Shown one piece after another: positions 1 to 12,828 of a DNA stretch of 64,000 nucleotides. Position 1 is the stretch's first letter. Each line of letters starts with the position of its first letter. This DNA is from UBA4744 sp963707435 (GTDB lineage: Bacteria; Actinomycetota; Acidimicrobiia; Spongiisociales; UBA4744). The stretch is taken from assembly GCA_963707435.1 (NCBI GenBank), contig CAVPPF010000002.1:1-64000 (forward strand), given 5' to 3'. The notes beneath the pieces were generated by a model. It made no database searches, was not told the DNA's origin, and saw only the letters and a program-made list of their open reading frames with translations. Position numbers and translations under genes: made by a program.

Positions 1-180
1 TGGCTGGCGTCAGCACGTCTTTACCGTTGGGCGAAGCAGGATCATCGAGGTCGGCGGTCCGGATCATGTCGACCAACCCTACGCCGGGTGGAGAGGGATC
101 AGCCTCCTCGTTCCGATCTCGAGTATCCGGACACCTCTGGAGAACCACGTCCGAAGACTCTCTGTTGTAGCGTCTACCGG
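1..180. other. Window edge with no recognised gene
   Basis: No convincing coding sequence is visible before the UvrA-like gene. Short open frames here match nothing I recognise. The stretch is likely the upstream region of the next gene or the end of a gene lying outside the window. Confidence 0.4.
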
Positions 181-2543
<2,363 letters not shown>

Positions 2544-2553
2544 GGCCGGATTT

Positions 2554-3982
2554 TTACGACACCGATTCGTCGTCCGGTTCGGACGGCCGCCCCGGCAGAC
2601 GGAGGGGTAGCTCGACGCGAAATACCGTCCGACCCGGCCGGGAATCGACGGTGAGGTTCCCGCCGTGGTGATGGATGACGATGTTGCGGCTGATATCCAG
2701 CCCCAGGCCCGTGCCCGATCCGGGAGGCTTGGTGGTGAAGAAGCGAATCGAAGATCCGGGACTGGATCTCTGCGGGGATGCCGGGACCGTTGTCCTCGAC
2801 CTCGACCACCACACCCTGATTCGGTGGGTTTCGCCCGCACGATCAACCGCCCGTTGCGTCTGTTCGGCCACGGCATAGATGGCGTTGTCGATCAGGTTGG
2901 TCCAGACCTGATTGAGTTCGCCGCCGAGCGCCTCGATGCGCGGCAGATCGCTCTGTGTACTCCCGGCGCACCTCCATGTTTTTGGTCTTGTGTTCGAGCA
3001 GCATCAGTGTGTCGTCGAGGCCCGCGATGACGTCGACGTTCTGCACGGGAGCCTGATCGAGGTACGGCGTACGATTTCAGAGCCTTGACGATCGCCGACA
3101 TTCGGCGGGTTCCCTCTTCGATTTGATAGACGAGGGCGAGTTGTTCTTGGGCGGCGTCAATGAGGCCGATGACACGCTCCAATTGGGAACTCTCCACGTG
3201 GTCGACGAGGTCGGAGAGCCGGTCCACCGTGATCCCGGCGTCCACCAGACCCGGGGGCCAGTTCCCAGCTTCGATGAACGTCGTGGTCGGCCAGCCAGAC
3301 CTCGACGTCGTCCTCGAGATCGGCGCGTTCGATTGCCGAGAGCGGAGTGTTCCCGATACCTTCGCAGGCGTGTCTCCTCGAGCAGGTTCTCGAGGAACGA
3401 CGAGGCCTCACCGAGTTCGAGCGCCGCCGTGGCACGGGCGTTGCCGTAGCGCTCGATCGCGGCGTGAAGTTGTCCGGCGCTCCGGTTGACGGCCGCCGCC
3501 GGGTTGTTCAGTTCGTGGGCAAGGCCGGCGGTGAGGGTGCCCAGTTGCGCCATCCGTTCTGACTGCTGCAGACTGGCTTGCGTGTTACGCCACCGACCGA
3601 GCATGACCTCGAAAAAGGCCCGGGAAGCGGAAGGGCTCGAATCGAGCAGGTCGTCGAGACGAGCTTTGGGAATCGCCAGCAGGGTGGTATCGGACCTTGC
3701 CCGGACCGATGCGTTCCGCGGGGCGTCTTCGAGTAGTGCCATCTCGCCGACGACTCCCTCGGATTGAACAGCCAGCAGTACTTCGCCACCAACGGTCGCT
3801 TTCACGATCTCGATCTGGCCCTCGAGCACGACGAAGGCACGATCGCCGCGATCGCCCTCAGAGAACAACAAGGCCCCGGCGGGAAGGTGGACCTCCTCTA
3901 TGCCAACCGAGAGCCGCTCGAGGTCTTCGCCGGGTAACTCCGCAAAAAGAGGGACGGTTCGGAGCCGTTGGACGGTGTTCAC
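2554..3982 (-). CDS. Sensor histidine kinase with N-terminal cyclic-nucleotide-binding domain (several indels)
   Basis: The protein begins VNTVQRLRTVPLFAELPGED, a CRP/cNMP-binding domain (about residues 1-125, with GDRGDRAFVVLEGQIEI and GEMALLEDAPRNASVRA). Next come a histidine phosphoacceptor region (LTAGLAHELNNPAAAVNRSA) and an HATPase_c domain with the N box (NLIDNAI, rebuilt across a break), G1 box VEDNGPGIP and G2 box GSGTGLGLDI. The frame shifts near 3350-3430, 3245, 3060, 2870 and 2780, but conserved motifs continue in order. The GTG start at 3982 overlaps the TGA of the upstream reductase gene by 4 bases (GTGA), so the two are probably translationally coupled. No DNA-binding domain is present; the partner is likely the receiver domain of the upstream protein. 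Confidence 0.8.
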
Positions 3983-5650
3983 GCCGTTTCGAGGTACTTG
4001 TGGATGAAACTGACAGCCACGGCGCCTTGCCCAACCGCCGATGCGACCCTGCGGATCACATTGGCTCGCACGTCGCCGGCGGCGAAGATCCCCGGCACGC
4101 TCGTCTCCAGAAGATACGGGTCCCGTTCGAGCGGCCATGAAGAGGGCCGGGCACCGTCGACCAACAAGTCCGTTCCGGTGAGAATGAAATCCCCGCTTGT
4201 CTCTTGCAACGATGCCTTCGACGAAATCTGAGTGAGGCCGGGCACCGATGAAGATGAAGAGGCCGGCGGCATCCTGAGTTTCTTCGATGCCGTCGGTGAG
4301 CAGCGTGATTTCCTCGAGGTGTGCTTCTCCGGCGACTCGCGCTATCTGTGTGTTCAACCGCACGCTGATGTTCGGAGTAGCGGCAATCTGATCGATCAGA
4401 TACTGCGACATACCGGCTTCGAGAGAGTCACCCCGAACCAGGACGACCACATTTCCGGCGAACTTCGACAGCATCATGGCCGCCTGCCCGGCCGAATTGG
4501 CACCGCCGACGACGAAGACATCCTCACCGCGATAGGTCACAGCTTCCGATACAGCCGCTCCGTACCAGATACCGGCTCCAATGAGCGGCGCGGCGCCGGG
4601 TACATCGAGAGTGCGGATCGTCATCCCCGTCGCGATCAGGAGTGCCCGACAGCTCAACTCGATCCCGTCGTTGAGGGTCACGATCTTGGTCGGTTCTTCG
4701 AGCCGAACTCCGGTGGCCTCGACCGCGGTGAGGATTTCCGCTCCAAGGCGTTTTGCCTGGACGGTGGCCCGACGGGCCAGATCCCCGCCACTGATGCCCT
4801 TGGGGAATCCGAGATAGTTCTCGATCCGTGATGAGGTGCCCGCCTGACCGCCGGTTGCTTGCCGCTCGATGAGCGCCGTTCGCAGCCCCTCCGAGGCACC
4901 GTACACACCGGCCCCGAGACCCGCCGGCCCGGCACCCACCACGACCAGGTCGTAGTGGGTGGTGGTTGGCGCAGTCTGAAGTCCGGCATGGTCGGCCAGC
5001 ATCCGATTGTCGGGCCGCTCGAGTCTCGTCCCGTCGGGAAACATGACCAGCGGCAAGCCGGCGGGTTGGTCACCCGCTGCAGCGATCGTCTTGGCATCGG
5101 GGTCGGTCTCGACGTCGAAGAACCGGTAGGGGACCTGGTTGCGAGAGAGGAAGTCCTTGACCTCGTAGCTGTCGGGTGACCAGCGGGCACCAATCACACG
5201 GATGCCGTCGTAGGGGACCGGCACGTCGGCTTGCCAGTCTTCCAACAAGTCGTCCAGCACCGGGTAAAGGTGCTCCTCCGGCGGGTCCCAGGGCTTCATC
5301 AGGTAGTGATCCAGTCCGACATCGTTGATTGCGGCGATGGCGGCATCCGTGTCTGCGTAGGCAGTGAGTAACACCTTCTTGGCATCCGGAAACAGCTCCA
5401 CGGCCTTCATGAGGAACTCGGTGCCGCTCATCTCCGGCATCCGCTGATCCACGACGAACGCTGCAACCGCGTCGCCGCGGCTCTGGAGTTCGCGCAGGGT
5501 CTCCAATGCCTCCCCGCCCGACGAGGCTCGCACGATTCGGTAGTTCTCCCCGTAGTGCTGCCGCAAATCGCGAGAAACCGCGGCGAGCACCTGTGGATCG
5601 TCGTCGACGCTGAGAATCGCCGGTTTGCTCAAAACCTCTCCTGTATCCAT
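3979..5650 (-). CDS. Fused response regulator receiver / thioredoxin reductase-like FAD oxidoreductase (one frameshift)
   Basis: Residues about 1-125 are a receiver domain (ILSVDDDP acid pocket, phosphoacceptor Asp in FVVDQRMPEMSG, LLTAYAD, Lys in YLMKPW). A glutaredoxin-like linker follows (IRVIGARWSPDSYEVKDFL). Then comes a thioredoxin-reductase-like FAD/NAD(P) module: DLVVVGAGPAGLGAG (FAD), VFVVGGANSAGQAA (NADPH) and the C-terminal FAD motif GIFAAGDVR. The CxxC active site expected between the FAD and NADPH segments is not seen, which matches this fused family and argues against a simple thioredoxin reductase. One frameshift lies near 4230-4250; the real C-terminus KYLETA ends at 3979. ATG 5650 is used as start; a TTG at 5632 has a GGAGAGG only 2 nt upstream and is an alternative. 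It probably transduces a redox signal with the coupled kinase. Confidence 0.85.
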
Positions 5651-5824
5651 GTCGCTGAAACGCTTCTGGTCCCCGGGGGATCCATCCCCCGAGATGACGA
5701 TCACGACGAAGGACTCAACCTAGCCAAACGCCCGGGATGTCTGCGGGGATCTTGGTTCACGATCAATCGCATACCCTGACAGGATCCGGCACAGCCCTAC
5801 CGGGAGCCTGTAGGCTCCGCCGAG

Positions 5825-6100
5825 ATGTCGGATACCACCGCTGAAGAACTCAAGGAGCTTCTGAAAACCATAGCACGCGCCCACCACGAAGCGACCGGGG
5901 GGACCAACGCCGCCTGGGCGGAGTGGTATGCGGAGCATCTGCACGACGCGATCGGCCCCCTGCTCGGGGCGAACTTGTCGGTTGAGGAGATAGCCGGATG
6001 GCTGACCGCAGCCGATATCGAGTACCGAGCCGAGGAACGTGATGTGTCGTGGGCGAGATACTACGCCCGCTTCATCCTCAGTCGCACCAACGCAAGTTGA
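5825..6100 (+). CDS. Small conserved hypothetical protein
   Basis: A 91-residue acidic, helical-looking protein with no signal peptide or membrane segment. It is rich in Trp, Tyr, His and Ala-Glu helices (HEATGGTNAAWAEWYAEHL, SWARYYARFIL). I do not recognise a named family. It is divergent from the receiver/reductase gene, with a roughly 170-bp shared upstream region, so its expression may be linked to that signalling pair. Confidence 0.65.
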   Translation: MSDTTAEELKELLKTIARAHHEATGGTNAAWAEWYAEHLHDAIGPLLGANLSVEEIAGWLTAADIEYRAEERDVSWARYYARFILSRTNAS

Positions 6101-6240
6101 GGTGGACCTCGCCCGGTGAGGGATCCGTGGAGGCTGTCTCTCACGGTCCGGCAATGGAGCACCGGGTGCCGTAGCCGTGACGCAAGGACGAGGGCGTTGC
6201 CAACGCCTCGATTCTGAAGCGCTTCTACTATTCCAAAACG

Positions 6241-9200
6241 ATGCAGACGTTTCTCTTCACCGATATCGAATCGAGCACGCGGCTTTGGGAGGACCATCCG
6301 GTTGAGATGGCCGACGCTCTGGCTCGCCACGATGCGATCCTGACCGAGACCATCAACGGGACGCGGGGAAGGGTGTTGAAGACGACCGGCGACGGATTGA
6401 TCGCCGTCTTCGACTCGGTCGCTGACGCAGTGGTCGGCTCGCTCGAGGCGCAGAAATCCCTGGGTGCTGAACCCTGGGGTTCTACGGGGCCGTTGCGGGT
6501 ACGTATGGGGATTCACGTCGGCCAAACGGAAAGCCGTGATGGTGACTACTTCGGACCGGCGATGAACCGAACCGCTCGCATCATGGCGGCCGGTCATGGA
6601 GGTCAGGTGCTGCTCTCCGGGACGGCCGCCGCCGGCGCGGCCGGCGCCCTTCCTCCGGGAGCGGTGCTGCGAGACCTGGGGACCCACCGGCTCAAGGACC
6701 TGACCCTGCCCGAACATCTCTATCAATTGGTTCACCAGGAGGTGGCGACCGAGTTCCCGCCACCCAGGACCCTGGACTCCCGACCGCACAATCTGCCGCT
6801 CCAGGCCACGGAGTTCTTGGGACGGACCGGCGAGCTCGCGGCGATCCAGGTCATGCTGGATTCCCCCAATGTGAGGCTGTTGACCATCACCGGTCCCGGC
6901 GGTGCCGGGAAGACCCGTCTCGGTCTGCAGGTGGCCGCCGAGCAATTCGACCGTTTCCGGAATGGTGTCTTCTTCGTCGACCTCGCCGCGGAACGCGATG
7001 CCGGTGCTGCCTTCGAAACGATCGTGCGCACGCTCAATCTGCCCGTTGCGGGAGGCGGCGACCCGCTCCAGATACTCAAGACGCGCCTTCGAGACCTTCA
7101 GATGTTGCTCGTGCTGGACAACTTCGAGCAAGTGACGGTGGCTGCGCCCGGTCTCGGCGAACTCCTCCAGAACGCACCACGGTTGCAGATCATCGTGACC
7201 AGCCGGGAGACCCTCCGGATCCGGGCCGAGCACGTGTTTCCGGTACCTCCGCTTTCTCTTCCCGATCCGAACGACCCTGCGGAGGCGATTGCGGAGGCCG
7301 AGGCAGTCCAGCTGTTCGTCGGAACGGGCCCAGGCGGTACGGTCCGGATTCAGCGATCACCGGGGACAATGCCCCGGTCATCGCTGAGATCTGCCTTCGG
7401 CTCGACGGTCTGCCCCTGGCAATAGAGCTGGCGGCGGCGCGCCTCAACGTGTTCACGCCGACCGATCTGCTCGATCGTCTCCGCCAGAGGCTCGACGTCC
7501 TCGGCGCAGGCGGCCGTGACCTCCCGGACCGGCAACGCACGTTGTGGGGAGCGATCGGATGGAGCTACGAACTGCTCGACGAGCGAGAACGAGACCTCTT
7601 CGACGATCATGGCGGTCTTCTCAACGGCGCGGCTCCCGGCCCTCGAGGCTGTGACGGCATCGGCGCTCGGTTCCGGCTTGGATATCGACACCCTGGCCTC
7701 GCTGGTGGACAAGAGCCTGGTGCGAAGCGACGACGGTGGCCCTTCGCAACGCTTCGCCATGTTGTTGATGATCAAGGAGTACGCCGCGGAGCGCCTCGCC
7801 GGTTCGCCGGAGCAGGAACAGGCGGTCCGTCGCGCCCATGCCGTCTACTTCTCGGACTTCACCCGCCGCCTCGAGGACCGGCTGCGCGGCGAGGATCGTC
7901 AATCGGCGCTGGAGGATCTGGCCGGGGAGATCGGCAACCTGAGAACGGCCTGGCGATACTGGGTGGAGCAGGGAGATCTGGAGCAGCTCTTCCACCTCAT
8001 CGATGGATTGTGGGCACTGCACGAGGCGAACGGCTGGTACCACGCCGCCATTGAGCTCGCCTCCGATGCGCTGCAGGTGTTGGCGACCGTCGAGCGAACA
8101 CCGGAGTGGGCGGCGGAGGAACTAGCCCTTCGCACCAGTCTGGCCCGGGCGCTGATGGCGGTCCGAGGCTACGGCGTCGAAGTGGAGGAAGCCTTCAAGC
8201 AGGTGCTCGCGCTTTCGGAGGTTGCCGGAACTACTGCGCAACGCTTTCCGGTACTGAGGGCCCTTGCCAGCTACTACATAGCGACAGCCGATATGGGCCG
8301 GGCCGTTGAAGTAGGAAGGCAACTTCTCGAGTTGGGCGAACTCGAGGGAGACGAGTCGATACTGATCGAAGGCCACTACGTGTTCGGTGGAGCCGTGTCC
8401 TTCTCAGGCGACCTCGGCACCGGTATCCCCCATCTCGAGCGGGCCATCGAGCTGTACGATCCTCAGATCCATCGGTCCAGCCGTTTCCGGCTCGGACCGA
8501 ATACCGGAGTTGTCGCCCGAGTCGCTCTGGGGTTGCTCCTCTGGCAGAGCGGCGGACTGGAGCGGGGCATTGCACACCTCAAAGAGGCTCTCGACCTTGC
8601 CCGGCAACTCGACCATCCCTACAGCACTGCGTACGCCCTCTATCACAACGGTTTCCTGGCGCTGGGCCGGGGCCGGATCGAAGAGTGCGAGGAGTACGCC
8701 GATGAACTCGCCCTGGTGGCCGGCCAGAACGACTACCTGGTGTGGAAGACGCTCGCCACCGTGTTGCAGGGGGTCACAACGACGGCGCTCGGCCGGGCCG
8801 AGGAGGGCCTCACCATGACCGAGGCGGCCATCGACCTGTACCGGGGTTTGACGACCCCTCCGGTCTTCTGGCCACTGATCCTCAGCATGCGGGGCCAGGT
8901 TCATGCCATGGCCGGCCGGCCCGAACAGGCTCTTGCACTTATCGATGAGGCCATGAACATCCCGGGACCCGGGGTGGCTCAAGGCTTCATCTTCAAAGGC
9001 GACTTCCTCAGAATGCTTCCCGAACCTGATCGCGCCGGCGCCGCCGCGGCGTATCAGGCCGGGGTGCTGGGGTCGCGGGCTGAAGGCCTCCACTTGATCG
9101 AACTGCAGGCTTTGACCAGGCTCGTCGGCCTCCGTCGGGAGATGGGGGCGGCCCCCGACGGAAGCGATGAGCTGGCGTCGCTATTAGCGACATTCACGGA

Positions 9201-9249
9201 AGGCTTTGACGAGCACGACCTGCTCATGGCCAAGGAGATGCTGGGCTGA
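6241..9249 (+). CDS. Class III nucleotide cyclase-domain / NB-ARC ATPase / TPR regulator (frame disturbed near 7320-7600)
   Basis: Residues 1 to about 165 form a class III cyclase homology domain: FLFTDIESSTRLW carries the first metal Asp, LKTTGDGLIAVF the second, and GPAMNRTARIMAAGHGGQ follows. Next is an STAND-type ATPase with Walker A ITGPGGAGKTRLGLQ (about residue 218), Walker B LLVLDNFEQV and the LDGLPLAIELAAARL motif. From about residue 520 to the end there are TPR-like helical repeats. Total about 1,000 residues. Between roughly 7325 and 7600 the sequence reads in another frame and then returns, consistent with two compensating indels. Such proteins are common as orphan regulators in actinobacteria; no DNA-binding domain is visible. 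Whether the cyclase domain makes cAMP is unknown. Confidence 0.85.
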
Positions 9250-9303
9250 TCGGGCTGCGCGCCGCCGGGCGCCCGGAGTCGGCGGTGAGTAGTCTCCTGC
9301 ACC

Positions 9304-11178
9304 GTGAAGAGGCGGGCAGCATGGTTCATGGTTTTCGGACTTACGCTCGTTGCGTGCGCGCCGGCCGCCGAAACCGTACCCGAGCCCTCGACCACCACAG
9401 CGGACACAACCCGATCAATACCCGCCGGAACCGAAACCTACCGGGTCGATGAGCCCGATGGCATAGCCGATCAGATCCTCACCGGTGGGCTCATCGTCAC
9501 CATGGATCGACCGGCTGAAGCTGAAGCTCTCGCCCTCGACGGCAACAGGATCTTGGCCGTTGGAGACGAGGCCGAGGTCCTGACCTTGGCCGGTCCCGAC
9601 ACGACCGTGGTCAACCTGGAAGGTCGGGTGGTGTTCCCCGGCTTCATTGACGCCCACTCCCACTGGTATCAGCCCGGTCGCATTGGCAACTATGGGCCTG
9701 AGCAGGTCAATCAGGTTTTGTTGAGCCGGGGCTGGACCGGCACCAATGAACTCAACATTGAACCATTTTTCGCAGACCAGTTCTTCGCCTGGCACCAAGC
9801 GGGCCGAATCGACTTGCGGATGAACGGCTACCTCAGCATCAATACGCCCGGAACCGATCAAGATCGCTACGGGGATTGGTTTCGTGCCTACGATCTAGAA
9901 CCCGGATCGACGATCGGCGATCGGCTCACGATCCCGGGCGTGAAGATCTTCATCGCTTCCGACTGGGACCGCGTCGTCAAGTGGTCTGGGGATGAACTCG
10001 TCGATCTGGTCGGACGGCTCCACGATGAGGGATGGCAGGTCGCCGCCAAACAGATAAGCGACGACAGCCTCGACATGGCATTGGCCGCGTTCGAAGCGGT
10101 TGCCGAAGCAGGTGCCGACCGGCGCCACCGTTTGGAACACGCTCTCGAACTGCGGACCGATCAGATTCCACGAGTGGCGGCGGCGGAACTGGTTCCCATC
10201 GTCCAATTGGGCGGCATCGAATCGGACCTTCAGCTGGAGGAAGGGTTCGAGGCAATGGTGGCGGACGACGGCCGCGGTGCGGCCTGGCCGTTTCGTGACA
10301 TGCTCGCCGCCGGGTTGCCGGTTGTGGGGAGCATGGCGGTCGCTCCCTTGGAAGGGGTGAGGTCGCCGTTCACCATCTCGGTCATGCAGATGGTCCACGG
10401 GGCCGTCACCGGGGTCAGCGAGGTTGGTAACGAACCGTGGCCGGATCGGAAAGAGCAGCTCATGACGGTCGACGAAGCCCTTCAGTCGATCACGGTTCAG
10501 GCGGCCTGGTCGACCTTCGAGGAAGGCTTCCGCGGCAGCCTCAAGGCAGGGAAACTGGCGGATCTTGTTGTTCTGTCGGGGGACCTGCGCGCCGCCCGAG
10601 ATGACCCGGAGACGCTTCGGGACGTTAGCGTTGCCGCCACTTTCGTCGACGGGGAGTTGTTGTGGTGCGGTTTTGGACTCGACCAGTGGTGCTCGGGGTT
10701 CGGCCAGGCGATTCCCGAGCGACTGCTGGACCAGTCGACCCTCGCTCCTCTGCAGGAGGGCGATCTGGTGGGCGAAGGTCCGCCTGCGACGGTCATTTCG
10801 GAGGGACCCGTGACGGCATCGTCGTTTGAACCGGACTTTCCGCCGGGTCGTGCGGTAGACGGTGTCACGGATCTCGGCGGATGGGTGGCGGCTGCACCAC
10901 CGCCGGGCTGGATCGAAATCGACCTGGGTGCGGAGACTGCGGTTACCCAGGTCAACCTCTGGGTGGACCAGGATCCCGCCGCTTTGAGCCGCCACCGGAT
11001 TCTGGGAGGAGACGAACCGGCTCCTACCGATGTGTTGGGCACTTTGGAAGATGAGACAACGTGGGGCCAGGTGCTCTCAATCGAAGGAAACTGGACGATC
11101 CGCTACCTCCGGGTGGAGACACTCGAGAGCACCCCGGCGTACGGTTGGCTCGAAATCGAGGTTGTCACCGCGCCCTAG
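9304..11178 (+). CDS. Lipoprotein amidohydrolase (YtcJ-like) with C-terminal discoidin-like domain and altered metal site
   Basis: A 624-residue intact gene. The N-terminus is a lipoprotein signal (GLTLVACAP lipobox), so the protein should be anchored outside the membrane. The amidohydrolase_3 fold is recognisable: ILTGGLIVTMD entry strand, FPGFIDAHSHWY with the HxH metal pair, VKIFIAS, HRLEHALEL, and the closing LKAGKLADLVVLSGDL. Two canonical ligands look changed: the usual HAIGD histidine segment reads AAKQISDD, and the usual GSDAPV aspartate segment reads GSMAVAP. The last 120 or so residues (TASSFEPDFPPGRAVDG... to YLRVETLES) resemble an F5/8 type C carbohydrate-binding domain. The substrate is unknown, and activity may be altered or lost. 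Confidence 0.8.
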   Translation: MKRRAAWFMVFGLTLVACAPAAETVPEPSTTTADTTRSIPAGTETYRVDEPDGIADQILTGGLIVTMDRPAEAEALALDGNRILAVGDEAEVLTLAGPDTTVVNLEGRVVFPGFIDAHSHWYQPGRIGNYGPEQVNQVLLSRGWTGTNELNIEPFFADQFFAWHQAGRIDLRMNGYLSINTPGTDQDRYGDWFRAYDLEPGSTIGDRLTIPGVKIFIASDWDRVVKWSGDELVDLVGRLHDEGWQVAAKQISDDSLDMALAAFEAVAEAGADRRHRLEHALELRTDQIPRVAAAELVPIVQLGGIESDLQLEEGFEAMVADDGRGAAWPFRDMLAAGLPVVGSMAVAPLEGVRSPFTISVMQMVHGAVTGVSEVGNEPWPDRKEQLMTVDEALQSITVQAAWSTFEEGFRGSLKAGKLADLVVLSGDLRAARDDPETLRDVSVAATFVDGELLWCGFGLDQWCSGFGQAIPERLLDQSTLAPLQEGDLVGEGPPATVISEGPVTASSFEPDFPPGRAVDGVTDLGGWVAAAPPPGWIEIDLGAETAVTQVNLWVDQDPAALSRHRILGGDEPAPTDVLGTLEDETTWGQVLSIEGNWTIRYLRVETLESTPAYGWLEIEVVTAP

Positions 11179-11279
11179 CTTGGCGGCACTTCTCAACGGG
11201 TGTCCGCAGCGACGATCACGGAGGTGGCGGTTTCCACGCTCACCTAGTCTGGAGAGAACGGATTCATCCGGGAGGACCT

Positions 11280-11753
11280 ATGGCAGATCAAGGCAAGGAA
11301 CGAGCCGGACTTCCGCCGCGATGGTTCATTCGCCTCTTCTGGTCTCTGCACCGAGGCTTGTATCGCGTCACCGGTGGCCGGGTCGGATTGCGGCGGGCCA
11401 CAGCCAATCGGTGGGGAATGATGCGCCTGACGACTACCGGACGGCGCACCGGTCAGAAACGTAGCGTGATCCTCGGCTACTTCGACGATGGCCCGAATCT
11501 GGTCACCATGGCCATGAACGGATGGGCTGAGGCCGAGCCGGCCTGGTGGCTCAACCTGCAAGCACGCCCCGAAGCCGTCGTGGCCCTCACCGGCGGTTCC
11601 CACAAGGTCCGAGGGAGGGCAGCCGAGGGAGACGAACGTGCGCGGCTGTGGGACCGGTGGCGAGAACTGGACACGAACCTGGACGCCTTCGCGGCGCGGC
11701 GGCCCGAAGAGACCGCCGTGGTGATCCTGGAACCACTGCCCGACCCCTCCTGA
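11280..11753 (+). CDS. Deazaflavin (F420)-dependent nitroreductase/quinone reductase family protein
   Basis: A 157-residue protein of the Ddn/TIGR00026 family. Recognised from LTTTGRRTGQKRSVILGYF, followed by NLVTMAMNGWAEAEPAWWLN and NLQARPEAVVAL, the split-barrel segments that hold F420. The ATG at 11280 is preceded by GGGAGGA at good spacing. An earlier in-frame start near 11061 would extend into non-conserved sequence and is rejected. The family uses reduced F420 to reduce quinones or nitro compounds; the substrate is unknown here. Its presence suggests the host makes F420. Confidence 0.85.
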   Translation: MADQGKERAGLPPRWFIRLFWSLHRGLYRVTGGRVGLRRATANRWGMMRLTTTGRRTGQKRSVILGYFDDGPNLVTMAMNGWAEAEPAWWLNLQARPEAVVALTGGSHKVRGRAAEGDERARLWDRWRELDTNLDAFAARRPEETAVVILEPLPDPS

Positions 11754-11774
11754 GGGCATTCCCAGGGCTGATCG

Positions 11775-11905
11775 TCAGCCGGGCAGCACTGCGATCTGTC
11801 GTGACACGGCGATCAGGGTGCCGGATGAGTCGGTGATCCAGCCGTCTTCCTCGATTCCGGCAGGTGCACCATCGGTCCAAATCCCCGGAAGGCGCCGCGG
11901 AACAT
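11775..11905 (-). pseudogene. Possible C-terminal remnant of an acyl-CoA thioesterase
   Basis: On the minus strand, about 33 codons read DGWITDSSGTLIAVSRQIAV and then stop. This resembles the last strand of hotdog-fold acyl-CoA thioesterases (pattern: D-G-x-I-x-D-x-x-G-x-L-[IVL]-A-x-[ST]-R-Q). No upstream part of such a gene exists, because the channel gene on the other strand begins at 12013. If the match is right, this is a fragment left by deletion. The evidence is short and could be chance. Confidence 0.3.
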
Positions 11906-12012
11906 CTCGGTGGCACAGGTTCATTCCGGCGCCCTGCCGACCAATCCTGAAGACGCCGACCCGGCCGCACAATCCGCGGTCCCACAAGAGTCTTGCCCTA
12001 CCCTTTTTGCCC

Positions 12013-12828
12013 ATGGATCAGCAGCGTCCGTCGCGCCGGGAACACCTGCGGCGGATCATCTTCGAACACGACACGCCGGCCGGGAAAGCGTTCGATATTG
12101 CGCTCCTTGCGGTGATTCTCTTCAGCGTGCTGCTGGTATTTCTCGAGAGCGTTGAGGAGTTGAGCCAAAGGTACGAAGCGGGGCTTCTGGCTCTCGAGTG
12201 GGTCGTAACGCTGCTCTTCACCGTCGAGTATGTCGCTCGTCTGCTCACCGCCCGGCGACCCGTGCGCTATGCCCGCAGCTTCTTCGGGATCATCGACCTC
12301 CTCTCCGTTCTCCCGGTCTATCTGAGCCTGCTCATTCCCGGGGCGCAGTCCCTGCTGGTGATTCGCTCCCTCCGGCTGTTGCGGGTCTTCCGGGTATTCA
12401 AGATGGCCCAATGGCTCAGCGAGGCAAGCTTCCTCGTGCGGGCCATCCGGTCGAGTACCCGCAAGATTGCCGTCTTCCTCGTCGTGGTGGTCCTCATCAA
12501 CGTGATCGTGGGCTCGACGATGTACCTCATCGAAGGTCCGGAGCGAGGATTCGACAACATGTTCCGGGGTCTCTACTGGTCGATCGTGACCATGAGCACC
12601 GTGGGATTCGGGGACATCGCTCCGTCGACTCCGGCCGGCCAGGTCCTGGCGGCGATGCTCATGCTGACCGGATACAGCATCATCGCCGTGCCGACCGGCA
12701 TCGTCTCGGCCGAGGTAGCCGGCAGGCGGCAGGTCGAGATCTCCTGCAAGGGCTGTGGCTCTGCGGTGCACTCTCGAACGGCGCGGTTCTGCGACGCTTG
12801 CGGCTTCCCCCTGGGGGAGCAGGTGTGA
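12013..12828 (+). CDS. Voltage-gated-like potassium channel with C-terminal zinc ribbon
   Basis: 271 residues. There are six membrane segments: S1 near residues 25-45, S2 near 58-75, then a segment in FFGIIDLLSVLPVYLSLL, an S4-like arginine-spaced helix (VIRSLRLLRVFRVFKMA), S5 (KIAVFLVVVVLINVIVG), and a pore loop whose filter is MSTVGFGDIAP before S6. The TVGFGD filter indicates K+ selectivity. After S6 lies an unusual C-terminal zinc ribbon with CKGCG and CDACG. The ATG at 12013 starts the conserved region; upstream in-frame codons are not conserved. The zinc ribbon could bind metal or another protein, which is inference. Confidence 0.85.
   Translation: MDQQRPSRREHLRRIIFEHDTPAGKAFDIALLAVILFSVLLVFLESVEELSQRYEAGLLALEWVVTLLFTVEYVARLLTARRPVRYARSFFGIIDLLSVLPVYLSLLIPGAQSLLVIRSLRLLRVFRVFKMAQWLSEASFLVRAIRSSTRKIAVFLVVVVLINVIVGSTMYLIEGPERGFDNMFRGLYWSIVTMSTVGFGDIAPSTPAGQVLAAMLMLTGYSIIAVPTGIVSAEVAGRRQVEISCKGCGSAVHSRTARFCDACGFPLGEQV

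Noticed and set aside
3077..5704. A single 875-residue protein joining receiver, thioredoxin reductase, cNMP domain and kinase
   Set aside because: The continuous frame reads the reductase C-terminus out of frame. The correct frame ends with KYLETA and a TGA at 3979 that overlaps a GTG start, so these are two genes with a frameshift between them.
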